Assembly: GCA_029844215.1 (NCBI GenBank) | Contig: CM056729.1 | Coordinates: 2,170,001 to 2,234,000, forward strand | Reading direction: 5' to 3' | DNA: 64,000 nucleotides | DNA from: Przewalskia tangutica | Taxonomy: Eukaryota > Streptophyta > Magnoliopsida > Solanales > Solanaceae | Shown: positions 35,100 through 47,408 of the stretch, one piece after another | How the letters are laid out: every line of letters begins with the position of its first letter | Position numbering within the stretch: the first letter of the stretch is position 1 | Notes under the pieces: generated by a model | The model's input: only the letters and a program-made list of their open reading frames with translations | Told to the model about the DNA's origin: nothing | Databases searched by the model: none | Program-made: the position numbers and the translations under genes

Positions 35100-35340
35100 A
35101 TGTGTCTGAAAGCTAGGCTTGACAAAATTAAACTTCAAATATAATGTTTCTGAAGTTAATATAGCTGAAGTTCAGTTATTCTTTCATGAAGTTCATGCAA
35201 TAATGGTTGGACTTCCGTTATTTTTGTCTGACTTCATCAATCTATGTCTGAAAGTTTATGCGCTTATGACTGAAATTCAATTAAAACTGATTGAACTTTA
35301 GTCATATGTGTCTGAACTTCAAACATTACACAAAAAGTTA
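35100..35340. repeat. Degenerate CTGAAGTTCA repeat
   Basis: The words TCTGAA, GAAGTTCA, GAACTTC and ACTTCA recur at irregular 20-30 base spacing in both orientations (35108, 35150, 35165, 35188, 35210, 35230, 35268, 35290, 35310). Continuous frames here are by-products of the repeat. Confidence 0.55.
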
Positions 35341-35913
35341 GATTTTGTTAAGTCTAATTTTAAACATCGTATATATAAAGTTGCCTAAAGTGTACACGTG
35401 CAAAATTGTACTATTAGTTAACTACTATGATCACAAAGGAATTTTTGTTGAAATTCGCATTTATCTTTGAATGTCAATACCATTCTTTAATAATTTATTT
35501 TCTTTAGAATCTATGGTCCAACTAATTTCCCCTTCTATGAATATGGAAGGTAAACTTTTAAAACTAATATAGCAAGAGAGGATTTCTTTTTTCCTTTTCA
35601 AGATTGTCAAATATCGAATGGCTAAATTTAGCATGGGTAAGGGTATCTAAAAAATCATTTTTTAATTACATAGGGCCATAGGGGATAGGGGGAAAAGAAA
35701 TGGGGAGTTAATTACAATATGAGGATTCGAATCCTCACAGACAAGATGAAAATTCAAGTAGTCAATTAACTAAGTTATTAGATCGTTGCGTATCTAAAAA
35801 TTCATTGTTTCCACCATTGCAGCCAAATACTTTTCTATTTTACGTACTATAGGAGTACAATTGTATATATTATTTTCTTATGTATGCGTAATTCACAGAG
35901 CGGAGATTATTTC
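35341..35913. other. AT-rich flank of the LARD insertion
   Basis: No gene. Contains GGGTAAGGGTATCTAAAAA (35633) and CCATTGCAGCCAAATACTTTTCTATTTTACGTACTA (35814), both echoed at 46010-46080 on the other side of the LARD. Confidence 0.5.
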
Positions 35914-38900
35914 TGTTATACCCCGTACTTCCAGAGTATGTACGTAAGGATGTACGTAGAAAATTTGAAACTTGTAGTAGGCTTGGCCGATTTAATTTTG
36001 TGCACAACACCCGGTTAGAGTCGTTTTTAGTAAAGCGTTTTCCACACTTTCGTAGGGAATTTCCGGCTATGTCATTTTTAATTTTTGCGGATTTTTCCAG
36101 AGGCGAAGCGTGTTGGACGACAAGAGGCGCCACTTGGCACCCTCGTTAGTGGACTTCAAATCGTCCGTTTGGACGAAATGGACAAGGTAAGGCACGTTTT
36201 TGTGCCTTGACAAAGTCAAGTAGGTAGGATATTTGTGTTTGGTAAATCCTAGCCCTACACTTGCCTAACACGTGGATTGATCTTGGCCGTTGGTTGGCGA
36301 GGCTTGTCTTATAAATACCCATCCACTTTGAAGACTTATTCATCCATTCCTAAATGTTTCTAAGTGTTAAATCTTCTCCACTCCCTTGTGTTGAGTTCGG
36401 CCAGAGGCCTCCTCTCCTGAGGCCTTGGCAGAAGTACACCACTCTAGTAGTGTGGCCGTGGGGTACCACTGCCTAGTTGCTTTGGTATAATACCCCTTTG
36501 TGGTGTAGAAATACTCTCAAAAGTATTGTTATAATGCCCAAATTACCTTAGTAGTATACCTTGTTGTATTCTAAGGTTATACTATCTGAAAGCCGAAATA
36601 CTATTATACTTCCCGTCACCACAAACCGAAACCCTAGGAAAATCTCCATAGTCAGTTGGAGTATTGTGTAGAAGTTGGTTAGAACTTCTAAGGGTGGTTT
36701 AGGCGGGTTGGGCGCTCGGAGTTGGAGCTAAGCGATTGCGGGATCGACTTTAACTAGGATAATTATGGGCTTATCGAGGTAATTATCTTGTCCTCTATTG
36801 TAATTGGAAATTACATATTGTTAGAATATATAGTTGAAGTATACTATATATAATCGAACGTAGTTATCGCGATGTCTTTTGACTTAAGCTGAATAATACT
36901 TACTGCGATGTCTTTGCGACTTAAGCTGAATTTAAAGAAGAATCTTGAGCGTAATTACATGAAATGTATTCTGATGAACTTGTGTAGTAGTCAGTGGAGT
37001 AGAATTGTGCAGATTAGGGTTAGGCGTATAACCCCACTTGGTTGGCAGTGGCCGGCACCGATAGAGGAGGAGATTTCTGTTGCGGGGAGAGTCTTTGCGA
37101 ATTTTGGTAGAATGTTCTCGATGAGATCTAAATGTTAATAAAGCGCGCGTGGCCTTATAGGTTGAAGTACTACGTGTGGCGCGATCTACTTGGCAGGAGT
37201 AGCCGACGGTTGGAAGTACTTGGGCGTTTGCTATTAGTCGATACTCGTCGCGAGGTATGTGAACCTCTTCCTATCTCTTCTAGCATGATATGTGTGAACT
37301 ATGTAATGCGGTGACGTCATTATGCTAGATGTATTTGATTGGTTTAAAACATAAAGTGTTATAACGGCTTTATGGGAAGTTGGTTATAACGACTTTATGT
37401 TGGTAAGAAAATACTTGTGGTCTTTAAAGGTGGCGATTTGAACTATAAGCGGCTTGTTATGTGTTAGTAAAGAACTTGAAGTATTTCAAAAGATTTTGAA
37501 TCATTTGAAAGAAGAAGTAATAATTGGTTTTGCAAAACTTAAGAGTTATACTAGCTTTATGGGAAGTTAGGTATAACGGCTTAAGAATGTTTCTTGATTT
37601 GAAATCGTAATGTGTATCGACAAACCAACTGCAGCGTTAATAAAAGGAAATGTTTTGACTAGTTAAGTATTATTAAAACCCGGTAGAAACTTCCATGCAT
37701 AGAAGCTAAGATGAGACAAAATGATATTTCTAGATCATGGTCTTGTAATAAGATTGTTATAAACAAGAATATCTACTCACATATAAGACTTATGTTTCTC
37801 GGATAGTTAAAGAGAATTATATTCTTAAGCTGAATAAGACTATGAACTACGAAACCATACTAAAATAAGAAACTTGAACATTGGAAAAGAAGGTTGCTAC
37901 TTGATTTTACAAAGAGAAGTAATTGATTTACTTTAAAAAGATAATCACTCTATTTTCATATACTACGGTATTGTGTGGTTTTGTGAAATAGCGTATCTTT
38001 TAAAGATTTAATGTATGAAGTACTTTGGGGATAGGTACGAACTTGTTAGTAGAAAGTACCTTGTGTGAATAACTTGATTGTATTGGTTTGTGGTAGCCTC
38101 GTAATACTTTCTTGTTGATTTGATAAGTAAGCGTGTTAGGATCTTTACGTGTGTTAGTATCTTGTGATTATTGTGTAAGTGGTCACTCTTGTTGTGCTTA
38201 CATTGTCAAGCGTTAAGCCCGTTGTCTTGTTATTGTATCACATACCCGCTTGACTTGTTATCTGAGGGCTTGCCACCGCGATGCGGTCTATCGGCTATCG
38301 ATCCTTGTGACTATCTGCGGTCACGGTAGCTCGAGATTGATCATTCGGGTGTTTAGCACGATGCGGGGATTCCTATGCGGTCTGTTGAGACTATGCGGTC
38401 TTTTGAGACTATGCGAGCTGCGGGAGCCTAGGCGGATGCCGGGGGTTGGCTGCGCCCGATGCGGGGGATACCTCGGTGATGCAGGACCGTGATTCGAGAA
38501 TACCTCGTGCGGGTGCAATGGGTGACCTATGCGGGCTGCGAGAGTTCGAGGATAGGCCGCGCATTGATATTGCGGGCGAGTGGCGAGCCGATCGTAGTGC
38601 GGTGCAGAAAGACCTCGAGATCTGATTTGTGGTATTTTTGTGCGTAGGTCTTAGTAGTCGGCTATGCGCCGTACTTGACTTGACGTGCGGTTTTATTGTG
38701 ATAACTTTGAGGCGTGAGTCACGACTTGACATATTTGCTTATTTATTGTGAAGCTGTATTTTGGTTATCATACATGTCTCACCTTTATATAGACTACTAT
38801 GATTTCATTCTGATTTATTTTGATTTCACATCTTGGTACTGTTATGCGACCTCGCCCGAAGTGCGTTAAATCTGCGCGAGTAAGGTACACGATCGTTGAT

Positions 38901-39269
38901 CTAGCTCTCGAGTCAGCGATTTGACGTTTGGGAAGCTCGTTTCTCGGAGGCTTATCGATGGTATAGTCCACGTGCGTCGTAAGTGTTTACATTCGGGGGT
39001 TTGGCGGGGCTGTCCGCCCGTTGTTATCGTATCATTCTTAAGTGCAGTAATCTTGTTGTAGGCGGGTTTGTAAAAAGGATTAAAGCTATTCATGTTGAAA
39101 AGAGTTGTTATTTATATATATCCGAAGGTAACCGTTTTAGTTGCTTTATGCCTTATTTCAACTGTCTTATTACCTGGTTTCATGTATTGTCTTTATGTTC
39201 GTGATTACTCGATGTATGGCTACTTGGGTGCGGGGTAAGGCACGATCCACGGGCAGGTTGGTCGTGACA
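35914..39269 (+). repeat. LARD 5' LTR
   Basis: 3,356 bp. Contains a TATAAATACCC promoter-like box near 36312 and short internal duplications: ATGTCTTT(T/GC)GACTTAAGCTGAAT twice (36870-36930), TTTATGGGAAGTT(G/A)G twice (37370, 37558), TTGAGACTATGCG twice (38386, 38404). Frames in it are not genes. Confidence 0.9.
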
Positions 39270-41744
39270 AAAGTGGTATCGAAGCGATTAATCCTCGGAA
39301 AGTGTCTGAGCCGTATCGATGAAGTCTTGATTATCGGTGTGTTGTGCGCACCAATGTCGAGGAGGCTATAGGATATTTAGGATTAGTTTCTATTCTTCTC
39401 ACTCTGAGATCGTGCCTTAGAGGCTGTGTTGTAAGTTGGACCTCTAACGTATTTCTTTCCACTACCGTTATGCCTCGCGTGAGCGGCCGGGCCCGGGAGG
39501 CAAAGCGGCCGAGGAGGCTGAGTAGAGTTCGGAAGGGTTGCGAGGGCAGGCCCAATCATTACTTAGGGTAATGCTTCATTCGGGGATTTCTGCGGCGTCG
39601 CTAGCCCAGTGAGTTTAAGCGCGGCGGCGATTCTGCTGCGGCCATGATATTTGAACCTTGATCCGCGGCCAAGAGCGGTGAATATAGATTGCAAAGAGGC
39701 AACCACATTTACTAGCCATGGATATGGCTACGAAAGAAATATCGATGTCTGCGAGTCTTGATGACTACTAAGAAAGGGTTGTGCAAAGTAATTCTTGATT
39801 GGGCTTGAGCATGGCACGTATGCGGGCTTATGCGCGGCGAAAGCGTAGAGATCAGCGGGTTAACGAGGGCGAGAAGAGGGCGAGCGGCAAGGTCCTGGTA
39901 AACTTTTCGGCGAGTCACGCCGCGGCCAGTTAGATTATGCACCTCGCTTGATGCGAGTGGTCTTCGCAATTCGGGGCGTTCGGGGTGTGCGGGAGTTGGT
40001 CGAACTCCGGGGCTTAGGTTCCGATGTGGCCGACGTCATTCGGGAATGTCGTCTTTTAGTTAATCTTGTTGTACTACGACCGTCCGGTGCGATGTCGATG
40101 GGGTGTCGCTTGTAGGAGGACTTAGCCCGGGATCGGTGGGTAGTTCGTCATCTTCCTAGCTATGAGCCTACGTGGCGAGTTTGATTAGAACAACTAAGAG
40201 GGAGTGAAGCGGTAGATATAGATATATCTTTAACCTCTACAGAGATCGGTATGTGTGATAAGGTGAGTATACCTTAAGTGCTATGTTACGATAGCGGTGT
40301 GTTAGTCGTGATTAGATCATGGTTGTTTAGCAGAGTAAGATTTTGGGGATAGAGAAGGTGTGAGCCTTAGAGCTTTTACGTAAAGACCTTAGAGGTGAGG
40401 CCGTCTCGAGAAAGGTGTAGTGTTATGTTTGACCCTTATCGGAAGTGCATAGTGCGTGAGTTATGATGGGATAGGTCCTGGTAGTGTGGAATGAAAGGGG
40501 TAGTTGAGCTAAGAAGACGCTAGGTTTTGAAGCGTGATTAGTGAGATTGTTCGGATCGGGGATCTAGTATTGTGCGCATTCTTGGGGCGGGTTGAGGCTA
40601 CGTCTTGGGTCGACCGCGGCATGTTTGGTGGTGGGAATGCGGTTGTGGTGGTCGCGCGTGATAAGTCACGAGGTGTTAGGCCCGAGTTTAGTTGACCGTC
40701 TGAGTTCGTGGATACGTTCGACCCGATGGTTGGGCGATGGGGCAGCCCGTCGTGTCGCCGATCGGAGCCGTTTACTGGTGTGTTGAGTTATCGAAAAGTT
40801 GTAAGGCTGCGGGGTGCCTACCTTCACCTTATGGCAGACAGTGGAGCCCAGGGTACGGCTGTTTTTGTTTCTGGAAGTTTTACCAAACATGTGTTAAAAA
40901 CTCAGGTGAGTCTCAGAATCGCATTCGCCCTCGGGCCAGTGCTTGGATTTCAGGGATAGTTGTAGGGATTGTTGTCTCATGGAGAGGAGTGTTTAAGCTA
41001 CCAATTCGGTGTTCGGATGTCACCTTTTGAAGCCTTGTAGGGGCGGAAGTGTAAAGTTGCGGTCGATTGGTTCGATGTTAGCGAGGTTGAGCGGTTGGTT
41101 CGTACTTGTTCCGGGTGTGGATAGTGAAAGCTTGTCTAGAAGAAGTTACGGCGGCTCGGAGAATCGTGCGGATAATCGGCGGCGGCTTAGAGTTGAGTTG
41201 GTGGTCGGTCTTCTTGATACCACCGGACGAGTGTGGCGAGCTTTGGAAAGCGAGAGAAACTTAGCTTGAGTTACTTTGGGCCTTTTGAGTTCATGTGAGA
41301 ATAGGCGGGTTGCCTATATGTTAGCATTCTTGCCGTCCGGCGTGGGAGGCGATGCGTCGGTCTTCGTATTGTTATGTTCGGGAAAGTATCGAAGATCCAT
41401 GCGAATGTTCCCGATAAATGATGCCACGTTAAGAGATAGTAACCGAGTTTTGGAAACTAAAGCGATGTCGAAATGTGGTAAGAGTTGAGTGTCTGGCGAA
41501 CGATGATCGCGTACGGCCGGTACCATTTGTTGGAGTCGTCGGGCAAGGCTCGCGACAAAGTGACAAAGTGGTATCATTTTGGTGATGTTAGAGGTGTTTC
41601 GTGGACTTGGATGTAAGTTTTTTTGTGCGGGTGTTTACGTGGCGGTGTGGCGAGGATTGTGCTCGTAAGTATAGTAGTGGTAGCGCCGCGTTTGTTTTGA
41701 GACTTAGAAGGAACATTCGGGGCGAATGTTTCTAAGGAGGAGAA
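39270..41744 (+). other. LARD internal domain, non-coding
   Basis: Holds the primer-binding site at its left and polypurine tract at its right. All frames are short; ATGCCTCGCGTGAGCGGCC at 39471 could be a decayed gag start but nothing after it supports gag. Judging by the LTR pair, GC-rich parts here may contain sequence errors that hide frames. Confidence 0.7.
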
Positions 41745-44700
41745 TGTTATACCGTACTTCAGTATATGCGTAAGGATATGCGTAGAAAATTTGAAACTTG
41801 TAGTAGGCTTGGCGATTTAATTTTGTGCCTGACACGGTTAGAGTCGTTTTTAGTGAAAGCGTTTTCCACGACTTTCGTAGGGAATTTCGGCTATGTCATT
41901 TTTAATTTTTGCGGATTTTTCAGAGGCGAAGCGTGTTGGACCAACAAGAGGCGCCACGGCACCTCCGTTGGTGGACTTCAAATCGTCCGTTTGGGACGAA
42001 ATGGACAAGGTAAGGCACGTTTTTGTGCCTTGACAAAGTCGGTAGGTAGGATATTTGTGTTTGGTAAATCCTGGCCTACACTTGCCTAACACGTGGATTG
42101 ATCTTGGCCGTTGGTTGGCGAGGCTTGTCTTATAAATACCCGTCCCACGAAGACTTATTCATCCGTTTCCTAAATGTTTCTAAGTGTTAAATCTTCTCCA
42201 CTCCACTTGTGTTGAGTTCGGCGAGGCCTCCTCTCACTGGGGCCTTGGCAGAAGTGCACCCACTCTCCTAGTAGTGTGGCGTGGGTACCCCACTGCTAGT
42301 TGCTTTTCGTATAATACCCCTTTGTGGTGTAGAAATACTCTCAAAAGTATTGTTATAATGCCCAAATTACCTTAGCCGTATACCTTGTTGTATTCTAAGG
42401 TTATACTATCTGGAAAGCCCAGAAATACTATTATACTTCCGTCGATCCACAAACCGAAACCCTAGGAAAATCTCCATAGTCAGTTGGAGTATTGTGTAGA
42501 AGTTGGTTAGAACTTCTAAGGGTGGTTTAGAGCGGGTTGGGCGCTCGGAGTTGGAGCTAAGCGATTGCCCGGGATCGACTTTAACTAGGATAATTATGGG
42601 CTTATCGAGGTAATTATCTTGTCCTCTATTGTAATTGGAAATTACATATTGTTAGAATATATAGTTGAAGTATACTATATATAGAATGAGCGTAGTTATC
42701 GTGATGTCTTTTGACTTAAGCTTTGAATAATACTTACGACAATGTCTTGCGACTTAAGCTGAATTTAAAGAAGAATCTTTGAGCTGTAATTACATGAGAA
42801 TTTGTATTACGATGAACTTGTGTAGTAGTAGTGGGTAGAATTGTACCCGTTAGGGTTAGGCGTATAACCACGGTTGGCTTGGTGGCCGGCCTCGATAGAG
42901 GAGGAGATTTACGCTGTTGCGGGGAGAGTCTTTGCGAATTTTGGTAGAATGTTCTCTGATGAGATCTAAATGTTAATAAGCGCCTGTGGCCTTATAGGTT
43001 GAAGTACTACGTGTGGCGCGATCTACTGGCTTGGAGTAGCCAGCGGTTGGAAGTACTTGGAGCGTTTTGCTATTAGTCGATACTCGTCGCGGTATGTGAA
43101 CCTCTTCCTATCTCTTCAGCATGATATGTGTGAACTATGTAGTATGCGGTGAGCGTGCGTATGTGCTAGATGTATTTGATTGGTTTAAAAGCATAAAGTG
43201 TTATAACGGCTTTATGGGAAGTTGGTTATAACGACTTTATGTTGGTAAGAAAATACTTGTGGTCTTTAAAAGGTAAGCGATTTGAACTATAAGCGGCTTG
43301 TTATGTGTTAGTAAAGAACTTGAAGTATTTCAAAGATTTTTGAATCATTTGAAAGAAGAAGTAATAATTGGTTTTGCAAAACTTAAGAGTTATACTAGCT
43401 TTATGGGAAGTTAGGTATAACGGCTTAAGAATGTTTCTTGATTTGAAATCGGAATGTGTATCGACAAACCAACTGCGGCGTTAATAAAGGAAATGTTTTG
43501 ACTAGTTAAGTATTATTAAAACCGATGAAACTTCCATCTGCATGAAGCTAAGATGAGACAAAATGATATTTCCTAGATCATGGATTTGTAATAAGATTGT
43601 TATAAACAAGAATATCCTACTCACATATAAGACTTATGTTTCTCGGATAGTTAAAGAGAATTATATTCTTAAGCTGAATAAGACTATGAACTACGAAACC
43701 TTCTAAAATAAGAAACTTGAACATTGGAAAAGAAGGTTGCTACTTGATTTTACAAAGAGAAGTAATTGATTTACTTTAAAAAGATAATCACTCTATTTTC
43801 ATATACTACGGTATTGTGTGGTTTTTGTGAAGTAGCGTATCTTTTAAAGATTTAATGTATGAAGTACTTTGGGGATAGGTACGAACTTGTTAGTAGAAAG
43901 TACCTTGTGTGAATAACTTGATTGTATTGGTTTGTGGTAGCCTCGTAATACTTTCTTGTTGATTTGATAAGTAAGCGTGTTAGGATGCTACGTGTGTTAG
44001 TATCTTGTGATTATTGTGTAAGGGTCACTCTTGTTGTGCTTACGTTGTCAAGCGTTAAGCGTTATCTTATTATTGTATCACATACCCCCGACTTGTTATC
44101 AGGGCTTGCCACGCGATGCGGTCTATACGGCTTTATCGATCCTTGTGACTATGCAGTCGCGGTAGCTCGAGATTGATCATTCGGGTGTTTAGCGATCGGG
44201 GATTCCATGCGGTGCATTGAGACTATGCGGTCTTTTGAGACTATGCGGGATCACGGGAGCCTGGCGGATCTGGGGTTGGCGCCCGATGCGGGGTATACCT
44301 CGGCGATGCAGGACCGTGATTCGAGAATACCTCGTGCGGGTGCATGGGTGACCTATGCGGAGGCTGCGAGAGTTCGAGGATAGACGCCTTGCGTTGATAT
44401 TGCGGCGAGTGGCGCCGATCGTGTGGTGCGATGCAGAAAGACCTCGAGATACGGATTTGTGGTATTTTTGATGCGTGGGTCTTAGTAGTCGGCTATGCGC
44501 CGTACTTGACGTGCGGTTTTATTGTGATAACTTTGAGGCGTGAGTCCACGACTTGACATATCGCTTATTTATTGTGGCGTATTTTGGTTATCATACATGT
44601 CTCTGCTTTATATAGACTACTATGATTTCATTTCTGATATTTATTTTGATTTCACATACTGGTACTGTTATGCGACTTCGCCGAGAAGTGCGTTAAATCG

Positions 44701-45089
44701 CGAGTAAAATCGCGATCGTTGATCCTAGCTCTCGGTCACGATTTGGCGTTTGGGAAGCTCGTTTCTCGGAGGCTTATCGATGGTATAGTCCGTAAATCGT
44801 AAGTGTTTACATTCGGGGTTTGGCGGGCCACATCGCCATTGTTGTCGTATCATTCTTAGAAGTGCATGTAATCTGTTGTGGCGGGGTTTGTAAAAAGATT
44901 AAAGCTATTCATATTGAAAGAGTTGTTATTTATATATATCTTTTGAAGGTAGTTTTGGTTAGCTTTATGCCTTATTTCAACTGTCTTATTACCTGGTTTC
45001 ATGTATATTGTCTTTATGTTCATTGATTACTCGATGTATGGCTACTTGGGTGCAGGGTAAGGCAGATCACGGGCAGGTTAGTCGTGACA
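41745..45089 (+). repeat. LARD 3' LTR
   Basis: 3,345 bp, collinear with the 5' LTR; AT-rich stretches are almost identical while GC-rich stretches carry many small indels. Confidence 0.9.
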
Positions 45090-45092
45090 ATT

Positions 45093-45212
45093 TCCATATT
45101 TGGAGATTATGAATTGTATATATACTTATTCATTTAATAAGAATAATTAAGAGATTATTTCTTATTGAATGAATAGGTATAATATATACAATTTACAATC
45201 TTCAAATATGAA
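45093..45212. repeat. Imperfect inverted repeat, about 50-bp arms
   Basis: CATATTTGGAGATTATGAATTGTATATA...TTATTCATTTAATAAGAA pairs with TTTCTTATTGAATGAATAGG...TATATACAATTTACAATCTTCAAATATG. The right arm and following bases to about 45290 resemble the copia-2 LTR remnant at 11150-11240, so these are probably two copia LTR pieces in opposite orientation. Confidence 0.7.
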
Positions 45213-45290
45213 AAATTATATTCCTACTATACTTTTAATATTCTAATTCAACTTGTATAAAAATTCTACAATTATGATAATTATACAACA

Positions 45291-46316
45291 TTACTTTAAT
45301 AATCTTATAAATCGCGATATGCATGATATTCTATGACCTTCGAGATTTTAAGCCATTTATCTTTCATGAACAATTTACAAACAATTCAATTACTTGAATA
45401 ATATAGTGAATTAATTATTCAATAATCATACATATGAGTATCAAATGAGTCGGGTGAGCTATCGGCGCACCCAAAGATTACTTATGTTAGGTCAAAATGA
45501 ACTAAATAATGAGTTATAGCCTACCCCGCCTCCAATAACTATCAAATTTTAATTTCTTTATTTGATAAACTATTATATTTTGATACGCTTTATATAACAT
45601 ATCAAATAGAAAAACTGTTTAAATGATAATTTTTATGGGTCAATTTAGATTATATATCAGTTCTACTTTTTGATAGACTGAATTGAGCGTATCAAAATAT
45701 GAGAGTTAATAAATGAGATTTTTACACAATAAATCCGTGCAGCAATATAATAATCGACTATTTTTTTATATATATTAATGTATAATATACATAAAATATT
45801 CATACATAATAGTGTATATTTTTTATTTTGACTAGTAGATGTGATTATTTTCAATTGACATGCTAAATGTGTAACTTGCTCAATAATTAAGGGATTATTA
45901 ACCGCCTAAACTTGAGAAAATTATAACGGATTATATTTTTATGGACTAATTTTACCATCTCTTTTAGTTCTATAAAAATCTCTTATGATTCTTATAGAAA
46001 ATTTTAGAATGAGTAAGGGAATCTAAAATCCCTTGTCTTCACTGTTGCAGCCAAATGCTTTTACTATTTTGCGTACTAATTATAAGAGAACTATTGATAA
46101 GTCATGTCGTAACTATTAAACAATGTTTGAATATTTCTAGCATATTTGGTATAAAATGAGCAGGCATCTTCTGAAAGCCTGCTACAGTTACATGCAATTT
46201 AATACCAATAAAACAAATTACAAAAAATAGAGAGACAACATTCAAAACTACTGTTCAGAATTGTATGCTTTTGTAAAAGCTAAAAAAATAAAAAATATAT
46301 ACAAACTGTGCAATTA
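45291..46316. other. AT-rich spacer, no gene recognised
   Basis: No exon or complete element. 46005-46080 resembles 35630-35850 upstream of the LARD. Confidence 0.45.
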
Positions 46317-46488
46317 CTCCCTCCGTCACAATTTTTTTTTATTAGTTTTTGTTCTTAAAAAATTGACACATTTTAATATTTAGAAATAATATAATCTAAG
46401 GTTTTGAATCACACATTTCAAAAATCTTACCTTATTTTTTAAAATTTCGTATCAAGTTAAACTAATTTTTTTTTTGAGAGGGAGAAAG
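46317..46488. mobile_element. Small Stowaway-like MITE
   Basis: 172 bp bounded by CTCCCTCCGTCACAATTT and GAGAGGGAGAAAG with TA on each side (46315-46316 and 46489-46490). The termini are imperfect inverted repeats. The interior is AT-rich with no ORF. Confidence 0.75.
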
Positions 46489-47408
46489 TATATTGGTTCT
46501 TGCATCTTACACCATAGCTACAGTTGTAAAAGTAGCTCTATATCCTATCTTTAGTCAAGTGTCATGTCCTTGTATGGCAAAGAAATAGCAAAGAAATAAA
46601 GAAGACGTCAATCAAAGGAAAAACAAGAATCCAAGTGGGGATTGTACATGATAAGGTGAAAAAGGTGGTGTTAGTACTTCAATAATTTGAGAACCTGTTG
46701 CTTCAAATTGTCACTCTCACTCACACTGAAAATAAATAGTCAGCACTACTGTTTCCTCAATTAGGAAATCATTATATCTTTGTAGTGGGGCTCCCTTCTA
46801 ATTTTTTAAAATCAGTCCAGATTATTTTGTGCGCACCTCAATTATTTTATTGAGTATATGCTAAATTTCACCGGTACGTACAGGTAAGGCGGAGCTAGAG
46901 GAGAAGGGGGTTTGGAAGTTCGGACTCCCTTCACCGAGAAAATTAAATTGTATATATAGAATCAATTACATAAATTATAAATGTTGAATTTCTTAATGAA
47001 AATCCTACCTTCTTCATTGAGTACCAGTACTAAATAACTATGTTACTTAGAAAGATAGAAAAAAATCACCTAATTCTTTTTTATTTTTCTAAAATTTGAA
47101 CGCTTATTTTTTTCCAACTTTTTACCCATTTTCGACAAAATTTAGTAACTTTAATTCAAATCATATATTTGTGGTTTAAAATTAATAAACTAAAAATTCG
47201 GACTCCACCTTTGATTACATGATAGGTGTTAGGCCCCCTTTTCTTCATAAAGCTCCATTTTTGTCTTTTATAGAAAAAACCATAGCTAGAGCTATATTGA
47301 TAAACAGTTAGACACTTCTAAATTCTCCTCAACACTTAAAACACACTTGGTGTGAAAGGGGATAGTGGTGGTGGTTTTTTCATGTGAAAGCTTGGGACAA
47401 GATTGGTG
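46489..47408. other. Upstream region of the EPFL gene
   Basis: No upstream exon was seen. Around 46885-47225 a decayed repeat begins AAGGCGGAGCTAGAGGAG and ends AAATTCGGACTCCACC; it may be an old hAT-type relic but lacks a clear TSD. No convincing TATA box could be assigned. Confidence 0.4.

Larger units (their letters stand above)
35914..45089 (+). mobile_element. LARD-like LTR element with 3.35-kb LTRs
   Basis: LTRs at 35914-39269 (3,356 bp) and 41745-45089 (3,345 bp) start TGTTATACC and end GTCGTGACA. The 5-bp duplication ATTTC is exact at 35909-35913 and 45090-45094. The primer-binding site TGGTATCGAAGC (39274-39285) starts four bases after the left LTR and the polypurine tract AAGGAGGAGAA (41734-41744) abuts the right. 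The 2,475-bp internal domain is GC-richer than the surroundings and shows no gag, RT, integrase or RNase H motif on either strand. A large retrotransposon derivative (non-autonomous, gypsy-like by its GTCGTGACA end) is the best fit. Confidence 0.88.

Noticed and set aside
35119..35301. 60-codon plus-strand frame as a peptide gene
   Set aside because: It is produced by the degenerate CTGAAGTTCA repeat.
39270..41744. Many 70-100-codon frames in the LARD core as genes
   Set aside because: Short, overlapping, unlike any family I recognise, on both strands equally, and located between an LTR primer site and polypurine tract.
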